64,000 nt of DNA from an uncultured Bariatricus sp. (lineage in GTDB: Bacteria > Bacillota > Clostridia > Lachnospirales > Lachnospiraceae), in the NCBI GenBank assembly GCA_934307065.1, contig CAKRCD010000006.1:49853-113852 (forward strand). Reading direction: 5' to 3'. The first letter of the stretch is position 1; every line of letters begins with the position of its first letter. Positions 53,401 through 60,320 of this stretch are shown in pieces. A model generated the notes under the pieces. The model searched no databases. It was not told the DNA's origin and saw only the letters and a program-made list of their open reading frames with translations. Made by a program: the position numbers and the translations under genes.

Positions 53401-56400
53401 CGGTAATTGTTTTACCCTGCTTTGTACTGCAATTCTGAATCGTACCTGCTGTGTAATTTCTGCTGTCATATGTATGCTCTGTTCCACTTTCGCCATTTAC
53501 TCCCACATTCACTCCGGCAATCCCACCGAGATAAGAAAGGGCCGCATTTCCGAAATGTTCATCAAGCCGGCAGTTCACAATCAGTCCTGCATTCAGTCCG
53601 ACGATTCCACCCGTTCCGGAGTAGCCTGACAAACTGCCCGTGTTCGTGCAATGTTCGATTACATGATTCTGAAGGTTGACTCCAATAATTCCACCCACAA
53701 AATGCATATTAACATCCTTTGCTTCTGTTGGTAGGCTCTGCTGCCCAACTTCGGTGCTCTTGATATAAACTTCCAGATTTACTTCTTTCTCACCGCTGTT
53801 CTGCGAAATATTTCCTTCATTCTTGCAATTCTGAATCACAAGCTTACTGTTTTTCTCGCAGTAACCCAGGATTCCGCCTGCATAAATGTCTGCGCGAATC
53901 GGTGCATTGTTTGTCTCTACCGCCAGCGACTCCGCACTATTTCCTGCTGTGGTAATCGTGAGGGTATATGCATTTGTTGTTGTCTCACTGACTACCGGCA
54001 GATTACCTGTGGACAAGCTTGGAAGCAGACTCTCTGCTGATACAAGAAGCTTCCCGCTTAAAGCTACATAGGTTCTCTGGTATCCAATTAAACCACCACA
54101 GAATGCCTTACCGGTAATCACTCCCAGACTATTATTTGTCCGGAAGTTTGCAATGGTGGTATCCTTTTCAAGTGCAACTATATTTGCACCGATACAACCA
54201 CCTACACAGTATCTTCCCTGAATGCTTCTTGGCTTAATTACCAGTTCCTTATCCAGAATCTTTGTAGAAGCATTCAATCCAAATCCGCCACCGGCACAGT
54301 CGCCATAAGCATATACACGCCCTCCGATAAGTTCATAGCTCACATCTAAAGTTCCGTCTACATCATTGAATCCTGCAAGACCTCCCACATAATTATTTCC
54401 GACCACGATACTGGAAACAGACTTAACGGTAACTGCCTGACTCGCATTTGTAAAGGTAATGCTACCATCATTATATCCGGCAAGACCTCCTACATAATCT
54501 GCCTTCGCTTCCCATTCGTTCACAATCATGTTAAACACAGAATTGTCATAATCAGAAAGATAACTTGCACAGTCCGCAAGCTTGGCATCTTCAGCGTTGT
54601 AACCAACAATTCCGCCTACATAGTTTCCATACCCTGCTGCCACACCATTATTAACACAATTTTCTATCGTTACGTTATTTTCATTCTGCCCGACAATTCC
54701 ACCTACATAGTTATTTCCTATTACATAACTTCTGTTAGTTGTAACAGCCACTCCATTATCTGCCTGAATTGCATTGGAACCGCCCTTCATCTCACCGGCA
54801 ATTCCGCCTACATAATCAGAGCCAAGGATATATCCACCTTTTTCTGTAGAACAGTTATTTAATAAGGAAGCATTTCCATATCCAACAATTCCGCCTACAT
54901 ATTTTCCAAGTAATAATTTCCTCTTATTGGAATCAAACGAAAAGCTCTGGGAGCGCCCTGATGCACTGCTGGAAGCATAAATTAATCCACGATTGGTATA
55001 ACCTGCAATTCCGCCAAAGTACATTCCTTTCATTGAACCGTCTTGCACTATATCCGAACAAAGAATCAATCCATCGCTACTGCATTCTCTAATATTGGCT
55101 AATGCCGAAGCCTGTTCAGAAGATATGCGTTCAAAGGTTCCTTCCAGTTTCCCGGCAATTCCACCAGTAAACATATTTCCTGTAATTTCTGCATGGTTTT
55201 CGCAATTACTAATCTTGGCTGACCCGGTCGTATTTTTCAGACTGGCATAGCCGACAATTCCACCGATTCCATAAGAAACCTCTTCCGCATCATTTGTATT
55301 GGCTGTTGGTAGTTTTGCTTCAATCTTTCCTTCCATAGCGGAGGCTTCTATCTGCCCGGCAGAAGAACCGCTCCGGCCGTCTGCCTCTATGATTCCAACC
55401 AGGCCTCCAATTCCAATGGAGCTATTTGTACTATTCTCCATGGATACCTGTACCGTATTTCCATTCTGTGCTTTCGTAACCTTTATCGTCACGCCATTAA
55501 GAGAGCCTGCATTTTGCCCTGCCAGAATTCCCACACCTTTCAGTAACTGATAAAAGCTACCGTTCTCTCCATTTACCAGATAGAGAACAGGATTCTGCAA
55601 AGTCACATTCTGAATGTTTCCTGATACTTTTCCGAAAAGACCGATAAGTTCTGTTTTGGAACTCTTAAGCTGTTCTGCTGTTTCATCATTGATAGCAGAA
55701 CCTTTACCCAGGTGTAAATTAGAAATTAGCGTCTTCCGTCCGTTTCCCTTGAGCGTATAGTTACTTGATAATTCCGCAATCGTCGGAAAATCTGTAATAC
55801 TGTCCTTATCATTTTCTACCCACGATAAGGTCTCAACGCTTCTACTCTTAGATAATGACAAATCATAAAGACCCGTTCTCACTGCTGACCAGTCCATATT
55901 TTTGCCGGTAAGAGTAAATGTTGTCTCTTGTTTTTTCGTATAATATCTAATGTTAGACAAATGACGGAATGTGGCAAGCTTTACATTACTGCCTGACGTC
56001 GCATCTGCGTACATTGTATTTGCAGTGTTGGAAGAAACTGGTTCGCTGTCTCTATATTCTGTAGTAGAAGACAATTTTGAAGTGCCCGCATAAGAAGTTG
56101 CTTTTACCGTTGCGTAAATATTCTGTTCTTCTTTTAAGTCTGCGGCCACTGCCCCAAGACGACAGATACTGACACTTGAGGTTTTCTCTAATTCTGTCTT
56201 ATCCATGTCACTCTGCGCATCCAGAACTGCCTGCACCTTTGCTGACATCATTGCATCCAGTACAAGAGAATACCGGTTATCACTATAAGATATCGGGAAT
56301 GCCCAGTTGCCCTGTTCAACTCCACTACTGTCCTTTAATGCTATCATTGCCAGACTTTCCGAGTCATTTTCCGCATTCGCCCATCCACCGGCGCGCATAT

Positions 56401-57148
56401 CATATGGGGATACGGTCATCGTAAACAGCTTGGATTTATCCCCATCTTTATAAAAGGAAATCTCATAACTCACATCCAGCGCTTCTCCTGCATTGGTAGA
56501 CCAGTTAAGAGAAAGCTTCTCACTGTTCTGCAAACTAATGGTCGTAATACGAAGTCTTGTAGGCTTTAAACTGACAGTATTTACCATATCTTCAGCGGAA
56601 TAATAACCAAGCAGCCGTTTTCTTCTGCTTTCATAATCCCGCTTCGTCATTGTCAGATAACCATTTTCATCATCCGAAGCATAATTCAAGCCCTTGCACT
56701 TAGTCGCATAAAATGCAGAATAGACTTCGCCTGAATCAATATCAATTTCTAGGGAAATCGCCCCTTTCAATATTTCTTTGTCATAGGTATAATCATCTAA
56801 AAGTGTAAGCACTGCATTGGATGATTTTGTTTCCTTATTATAAGAGTCCGCATCCAGCGTAACGGCATAGATATTAGCGTTTTTATTTCCACTGCTGCTC
56901 TTATCCACGATTCCTTCAGCTTTTACCTGTTTTTGGAATGCTTCCCACTGACCGGATGAGCGATAATAGGTCAGCTTCGACTCTGCTGCCAAATATATTG
57001 TTTTTGCATTTGATTCATTTTTACGAAATTCTGCCCGCCGCCAATAATTAACGAAAAACGGGACTGCAATTGCCGTTATAATCGCGAGAATTACGAGCAC
57101 TACGATTAATTCCGTTAACGTGAATCCTTTCTTTTTCATCTTCTTCAT
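47402..57148 (-). CDS. Giant modular prepilin-like adhesin of the type IV pilus (GLUG repeats and Fn3-like domains)
   Basis: 3248 residues. The N-terminus is a class III prepilin: MKKMKKKG, cleavage, then FTLTELIVVLVILAIITAIAVPFFVNYW with Glu5. Residues ~35-480 form a mixed, partly Fn3-like region. About 35 GLUG-type units (YVGGIVGYN..GxIxNC) run from ~580 to ~2055, expected to form a long beta-solenoid. Several Fn3-like domains fill ~2160-3240. There is no sortase motif or second membrane helix, so pilus assembly is the only anchor visible. It starts the pilus operon under a GTGACA-16-TATAAT promoter (57193-57220). Modular pilins with grafted binding domains are known in Streptococcus sanguinis, but this size is exceptional. 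An adhesive tip role is inferred. Confidence 0.88.
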   Translation of the reverse strand: MKKMKKKGFTLTELIVVLVILAIITAIAVPFFVNYWRRAEFRKNESNAKTIYLAAESKLTYYRSSGQWEAFQKQVKAEGIVDKSSSGNKNANIYAVTLDADSYNKETKSSNAVLTLLDDYTYDKEILKGAISLEIDIDSGEVYSAFYATKCKGLNYASDDENGYLTMTKRDYESRRKRLLGYYSAEDMVNTVSLKPTRLRITTISLQNSEKLSLNWSTNAGEALDVSYEISFYKDGDKSKLFTMTVSPYDMRAGGWANAENDSESLAMIALKDSSGVEQGNWAFPISYSDNRYSLVLDAMMSAKVQAVLDAQSDMDKTELEKTSSVSICRLGAVAADLKEEQNIYATVKATSYAGTSKLSSTTEYRDSEPVSSNTANTMYADATSGSNVKLATFRHLSNIRYYTKKQETTFTLTGKNMDWSAVRTGLYDLSLSKSRSVETLSWVENDKDSITDFPTIAELSSNYTLKGNGRKTLISNLHLGKGSAINDETAEQLKSSKTELIGLFGKVSGNIQNVTLQNPVLYLVNGENGSFYQLLKGVGILAGQNAGSLNGVTIKVTKAQNGNTVQVSMENSTNSSIGIGGLVGIIEADGRSGSSAGQIEASAMEGKIEAKLPTANTNDAEEVSYGIGGIVGYASLKNTTGSAKISNCENHAEITGNMFTGGIAGKLEGTFERISSEQASALANIRECSSDGLILCSDIVQDGSMKGMYFGGIAGYTNRGLIYASSSASGRSQSFSFDSNKRKLLLGKYVGGIVGYGNASLLNNCSTEKGGYILGSDYVGGIAGEMKGGSNAIQADNGVAVTTNRSYVIGNNYVGGIVGQNENNVTIENCVNNGVAAGYGNYVGGIVGYNAEDAKLADCASYLSDYDNSVFNMIVNEWEAKADYVGGLAGYNDGSITFTNASQAVTVKSVSSIVVGNNYVGGLAGFNDVDGTLDVSYELIGGRVYAYGDCAGGGFGLNASTKILDKELVIKPRSIQGRYCVGGCIGANIVALEKDTTIANFRTNNSLGVITGKAFCGGLIGYQRTYVALSGKLLVSAESLLPSLSTGNLPVVSETTTNAYTLTITTAGNSAESLAVETNNAPIRADIYAGGILGYCEKNSKLVIQNCKNEGNISQNSGEKEVNLEVYIKSTEVGQQSLPTEAKDVNMHFVGGIIGVNLQNHVIEHCTNTGSLSGYSGTGGIVGLNAGLIVNCRLDEHFGNAALSYLGGIAGVNVGVNGESGTEHTYDSRNYTAGTIQNCSTKQGKTITGRNTVGGIVGWNLQGGTLVSDSSYANVVAFGNYIGGLAGKNSGTVQVSNDSEKSVRTITGTSGEGIGGIVGMNEKDGIIQIKGNSGQEVVAVGNGVSVTGALKVGGIVGINQGILGTDQMTGAQENPWLVCSAQLVRASRGTVGGIVGETTGDIGYAINRSANVTAYAGAAGGIAAVSGAESTVKNCKGYGNVSSSDGYAAGIVSVNAGRIQDCVVGEENQKLTIYSLGEEESGTVCAVNNGIIDDSKPVGTQVVLEGNASTFGGVTGRNNKTVQNINLTVMPKINSAAGKLTVGGVAGQNAGIIGQGKETSADIQVSVDFENFDNYKYLGGVAGQNERGATVQNSTYTGTITEKTGMAGNCYGGITGENSGTLNACAINKIRMEIRGVYTATSTSTTVQKESSSSHAGGIAGKNEETGKIVNCTLTDNKDSVLKAQYGMLGGIAGFNKGTIQMSGSNLTSQIVTVEKNANAEQALQQMSTQAKDAGLTADSTYLSWNGSANAQVENVTYNGSSKKTSDNRLQMHMVENGNLGGISAYNATSGEIKDCVSGNWFLVNKSNAIGVGTGGIIGMNESEKDMSRLVNGAFVGRQISNADTNRFAGGIIGNQNNTTSSDWTITDCINYGTVYCYNTHYSGGIMGQWTGSGGTIQNCVNYGTLQTTYGTDWVGASGGIVAQLYHAYENQEYNIISSGNYGSIYTKQGQKWDNMCGANDSAGILGNITTYRANNTEQAQNFTVQILDCFNAPGVKIYSGSMASGIFGFLSCDNPNKNYSTAVKELINSTAKVTLRIERCRNFAEELKGYNYYAGIFGDRYGTAAWEKYTIVKDCYSVRGIRGGKTTDTYYPIYSKGNGQGTSVDMLPENRIHNYYIEGMEKWGYTNVQIGEGIDSLGRGSGSAQNGNYENGLNAQNQSADVIRDKGKYTMNVFFMYDLTAGKYFVANINARTTAGMTRVDGQNQYIDSDGYIKKADGTKTGEVLYYVDEKAYDNTRLYEYALKDASNPLFVNARTSWKRLEGIVENEAGREQILKPANAEATIADGKITMNIVPDVLHRNLTDTTEKCDPFAYEIKISDGINNVIHKIYTENGSFDIPSGLDKISSIQVRAISMYEDVEPSDWLTVDTRNINKVLPDPDIRVELVVDKDGNSNTRGHAYRYRLANLDEYNATDVNGNPLYPDWQVKINIQRVGNITLDAQNPEEIMRVSDENNLTYQMVAQASLKDSTSSLAEASKEISVPVSLPYYRPPITLKTWDPMLTTNISISGDTLDDLSVKVELDSGSKTMNTPPIYRAELIGTWNGESDVVFAKEDILTVSAGKATATFTNLPEYLGEAKNLKVRIWYASSGLGPVYTYYDVDASDLTNANVKELVSVDENGQETWQYKHSTVLENIFLGGEYYFKNYIYHTNELWSWLDAPEFDAVGTTLEPEIGKNGELYYEFKWDTKLSETTDSSYKVSLVGIDEDSNGKDREVTIDIGDAYKGGRTLRVDGTDWDYKEVKLKVTRIGDASQKKIGLSSTGTYKTKQRLEKPSQPVVVNVDENELNYQITWSAISSEDGCAGYQIYVQPYEDGKLGQAEAIGSIVTPDKQKDGIYEESVNLEAYAGKRVLVYLIAKAEKNGEYLDSTEGVTYELQIPKRLAKPTVSWSENWTYNRTNPVEAEKFQSGGLRVSLVADKESIPPGGSAYLLKAYVYNSEEEANKATDTNAGNYIEAYPEGDTPVQMSVKNSQEYYHDMENLSITYAGKWIVFYARISSGGGNVSSEWTRMESAVRLPYVKLDAPEVTSDTKNYDLTVKVTDTPEVPGEEKTWKASHTVLNWESVDGVTLYRMNLDGSITDGSSQDSTKKLNAQIRVSEQADKTVKVEKYVQRQDEQTKEWEWVWEQIDENEVDYPIGTPETAKTHTFNLDNYSVQIDSGYGSYTGARMYYNLELQAQLEVVLQEDGGFAYTLKLPDVTEMYAHDGSTVKHTNFAITTNAKFIADVIENLTGVSTAYVPSEETEIKWN

Positions 57149-57192
57149 ATATGTTTTACCTGCAATAGCCTAAATTTTCCTGTTTACAAGTG

Positions 57193-57220
57193 ATTATAGC
57201 ACTTTTTCATTACATGTCAC
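57193..57220 (-). promoter_or_regulatory. Promoter of the pilus operon
   Basis: On the minus strand GTGACA (57215-57220) and a perfect TATAAT (57193-57198) are separated by 16 nt. Transcription would begin near 57186, leaving a leader of about 38 nt. That is too short for a c-di-GMP riboswitch. Confidence 0.7.
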
Positions 57221-57307
57221 ACCTTTTTCCTTCAGTTTTCCCCACTTTTTAAGATTTTTGTGCGGAGAATTGTAAATTATTCACAAACTGCCAATTTGGA
57301 AAGGCAA

Positions 57308-57336
57308 TTGCAAATGATACCTCGAAAGAGTATAAT
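57308..57336 (+). promoter_or_regulatory. Promoter of the HD-GYP/GGDEF gene
   Basis: TTGCAA (57308-57313), a 17-nt spacer and TATAAT (57331-57336) precede the gene by about 50 nt. The short palindrome CCAA-T-TTGG lies near 57290, between the two divergent promoters. Confidence 0.65.
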
Positions 57337-57384
57337 ATTACCATATTTCATATAAAATGAAATAAGTAACTTAAAGGAGAACTT

Positions 57385-60219
57385 ATGGCAACACAAGACA
57401 ATTACGAGATTAATAAAAAAAGAACTCTTCCTTTTTACATATTAATGTTGGCAATACTGACTGGTTTTCTTATCGCCACTTTCGTAGTTCCCAGCGAAAG
57501 AGATAAGGACATTTTGCCCAAAAACATTATTTATCAGGGAACTTTTACCTGGGAAAAAGCAGATGGGACAAAAGAAGTAATTACTGTTCCCGGAGACTAT
57601 GATCTTCCGGCAAAGGAAACCATGGTAATTACCACACAGCTTCCAACAGATTATGCCGAAAGTAATCTGGCAATCCGCTCTTCTCTGCAGGATGTACGCT
57701 TTTACATTGATGGAGTCCTACGAGCCGAATACGACACCAGCGACACCCGGATATTCGGCAAAAACTCTGCCAGCCGCTATATCTTCTGTCCAACCTCTTA
57801 TGAAGATGCCGGGAAAGAAGTCCGTATTGAGTTAAAAACCAACACCAAACACTATTCCGGTATCGTAAATGAAGTATATTGCGGTGACAAAACGGACATC
57901 TGGGAATATATATTTTCCAAGTACGGTGCAGCAACAATTATTGCATTCTTTTTCTTATTTGTCGGAATTGTGACTGTCATTTTCAGTGTTGCTCTCGGCA
58001 TTGTATATAAGACCAAATTTGATATGGAATATCTCGGATGGTGCATGGTAATGGGTGCTGTCTGGATGCTAGGAGAATCCAACTTCCGTCAGCTTCTTGT
58101 GCCAAATGCCTCTGCCCTTGGCAGTTTATGTTTTGTAATGATTATGCTCTGTCCACTGCCGATTTTGTTTTATTCAGACAGTATTCAGCATGGCAGGCAC
58201 AATAAATTGTATCATTTTATTGAAATAATCGCCCTCACAAATCTTTTCGTCTGTTCTTTCCTGCATTTTTTTGGAATTGCAGACTACATCGAAACACTCC
58301 CTGTAGGGCAGATTATTCTTATTATTACGTTTATCACTATTTTTATAGCCTTTGCCACTGATATGCGCCAATCTTCATCAAAACCGGACCACCTGGTTAT
58401 ATTCGGTCTGCTGGTTGCAATGATATCGATTCTTATAGAATCCATCTCCGTATACTTTGTTGTCTCGATTTCCGGTATTTTTATCGGAATTGGTATGTTG
58501 ATTCTGTTTTTTGTAAATATTCTCCGTACCATGAAGCATGTCCGTTCACTGGAAGAAAAGCATCAGGAGGATGAGATGAACCGCCGCAGACAGCAGATAG
58601 AATTAATGTCTCTGCAGATTATGCAGACACTTTCTATGGCCATCGAGTCCAAGGATGAGTATACCCGCGGGCACTCTCATCGCGTTGCGGAATACTCCGC
58701 AATCCTTGCAGCCGAATTAGGCTGGAGTCAAAAAGAGATTACAAATCTCAAGTATGCCGCATATCTCCATGATATCGGCAAAGTCGGCACACCGGATACC
58801 ATTTTAAATAAGCCTACACGGCTTACCGAAGAAGAATATGCCATCGTCAAAAACCATACCGTGATTGGTGCCGAAATTTTGAAAAACATTACCTTGATTG
58901 ACCATGTGGTCGAAGTCGCACGGAATCACCACGAACGTTATGACGGTCTCGGCTATCCTGACGGACTAAAGGGCAGGGCGATTCCGCTTCATGCCCGCAT
59001 TGTAGCCCTCGCTGACAGCTATGATGCCATGCGTTCCAAACGTATTTACCGTAATGCGTTACCTCCACAGACAATTTATGAGGAAATAAAGAAAAACCGT
59101 GGCGCTCAGTTTGATCCTGAATTGACCGACATTTTTCTTCGGTTGCTTGCTGAAAACCGCATGGTAATTTCAAATGATATGCAAGATATAGATACCATTC
59201 AGATAATCACTGATGTCGAACCCGAAATCGGCAAATTTATTTCTGATGTCATGAATACCATAAAATCGCAGGAAGACAGTAACAACTTTGATTTTCTTAC
59301 AGGACTTCCTGTAAGAAATATCGGTGAAAAACTGACAGCACAATTTATGCAGGAGCACAGTGGTTGTCTGGCATTTATGGACATGGATAATTTAAAACAG
59401 ATTAACGATATTTACGGGCACAAAGCCGGCGACCGTGCATTAAAATCATTCGGCAATCTTCTTGCAGAATATTCGCAAAATGCTGCTGTCTGCCGACTTG
59501 GTGGAGATGAATTTCTGTTATTTATACCAAATATAACTCGTGAAGCTATGGTACGGCAGATGGAGGAAATCTTTGCGAAATTCCGCGCCATGCAAGAAAA
59601 TGATGTAGAAATCCGGTGTGCTTCTATCTCAGCCGGTCTCTGTATGTGTGAAAAAGGTGCTTCCTTTGAGGATTGCTATCAAAAGGCAGACAAAGCCTTG
59701 TACTACGTAAAGCAAAACGGAAAAGCCAATTTCTTCTTCTATCAACAGATGGAACAGGAGCATCTGCCCGACCCCGGTGCAGTACGAGATTTATCTCTCG
59801 TTGCAAAAGCCCTGCAGGAAAGTGGCAATTATACCGGAGCACTGGACCTGGACTACCGCGAATTTGCCAAGATATATGAATACATGAACAGTCTCGAGGT
59901 TCGTTATCACCATCACAGTTATCTTGTCATGGTAACCATGAGCACACAGCCGAATTCAGTAATGTATATTGAACACATTGAGCAGGCTCTGGAATGTATG
60001 GAACAGGCAATCCGTCAGAAGATACGAAAAGTAGATGTCTGCACACGATACAGCTCATTGCAATACCTCATTATTTTATCTGAGCCTGCCGAAGACCAGA
60101 TTCCCAAAGTAATGAACCGTATTTTTATACAGTACTATAAATTATATAATAAGCATGACTTCACTCCGAAATATGAGTACATCCCAATGTCAAAAACGAA
60201 AAACAGCGTAAAGAAATAA
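57385..60219 (+). CDS. Membrane HD-GYP and GGDEF dual-domain c-di-GMP protein
   Basis: 944 residues. A membrane helix (~15-37) and an extracellular beta-rich domain (~40-180) are followed by about seven membrane segments (~185-390), a 7TM-DISM-like layout. A coiled coil leads to an HD-GYP phosphodiesterase (~430-610: YLHDIGKVGTPD, HHERYDGLGYPDGLKG) and a GGDEF cyclase (~640-790: RLGGDEFLLF, intact). About 150 unrecognised residues end the chain. It could make or break c-di-GMP, and which dominates is unknown. AAAGGAGAACTT precedes the ATG. It is divergent from the pilus operon, whose PilB has a c-di-GMP-type domain. Confidence 0.9.
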   Translation: MATQDNYEINKKRTLPFYILMLAILTGFLIATFVVPSERDKDILPKNIIYQGTFTWEKADGTKEVITVPGDYDLPAKETMVITTQLPTDYAESNLAIRSSLQDVRFYIDGVLRAEYDTSDTRIFGKNSASRYIFCPTSYEDAGKEVRIELKTNTKHYSGIVNEVYCGDKTDIWEYIFSKYGAATIIAFFFLFVGIVTVIFSVALGIVYKTKFDMEYLGWCMVMGAVWMLGESNFRQLLVPNASALGSLCFVMIMLCPLPILFYSDSIQHGRHNKLYHFIEIIALTNLFVCSFLHFFGIADYIETLPVGQIILIITFITIFIAFATDMRQSSSKPDHLVIFGLLVAMISILIESISVYFVVSISGIFIGIGMLILFFVNILRTMKHVRSLEEKHQEDEMNRRRQQIELMSLQIMQTLSMAIESKDEYTRGHSHRVAEYSAILAAELGWSQKEITNLKYAAYLHDIGKVGTPDTILNKPTRLTEEEYAIVKNHTVIGAEILKNITLIDHVVEVARNHHERYDGLGYPDGLKGRAIPLHARIVALADSYDAMRSKRIYRNALPPQTIYEEIKKNRGAQFDPELTDIFLRLLAENRMVISNDMQDIDTIQIITDVEPEIGKFISDVMNTIKSQEDSNNFDFLTGLPVRNIGEKLTAQFMQEHSGCLAFMDMDNLKQINDIYGHKAGDRALKSFGNLLAEYSQNAAVCRLGGDEFLLFIPNITREAMVRQMEEIFAKFRAMQENDVEIRCASISAGLCMCEKGASFEDCYQKADKALYYVKQNGKANFFFYQQMEQEHLPDPGAVRDLSLVAKALQESGNYTGALDLDYREFAKIYEYMNSLEVRYHHHSYLVMVTMSTQPNSVMYIEHIEQALECMEQAIRQKIRKVDVCTRYSSLQYLIILSEPAEDQIPKVMNRIFIQYYKLYNKHDFTPKYEYIPMSKTKNSVKK

Positions 60220-60253
60220 TAAGAGTTCTTTTTTAATAAGGAGTCATAACTAT

Positions 60254-60281
60254 GAGGTGCCGGGATTTCTCCCGGCACCTC
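60254..60281. terminator. GC-rich perfect hairpin after the HD-GYP/GGDEF gene
   Basis: GAGGTGCCGGGA-TTTC-TCCCGGCACCTC, a 12-bp perfect stem, lies between this gene and the convergent histidine kinase gene. No T run follows on either strand, so it may stop transcription weakly or protect the mRNA end. Confidence 0.55.
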
Positions 60282-60320
60282 AGCAAGCACAATACCTTTA
60301 CTTTTCATTAAATCTGTCCA

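Noticed and set aside
54590..55030. Regularly spaced near-identical short sequences resembling a CRISPR array
   Set aside because: The spacing is in codon register and the repeats encode GGIVGY-type GLUG motifs; there are no unique spacers or cas genes.
57149..57384. Possible c-di-GMP riboswitch ahead of the pilus operon
   Set aside because: The inferred leader is ~38 nt and no GEMM-I or class II core was recognisable in the interval, though GCAAATG and GAAAGAG fragments drew attention.
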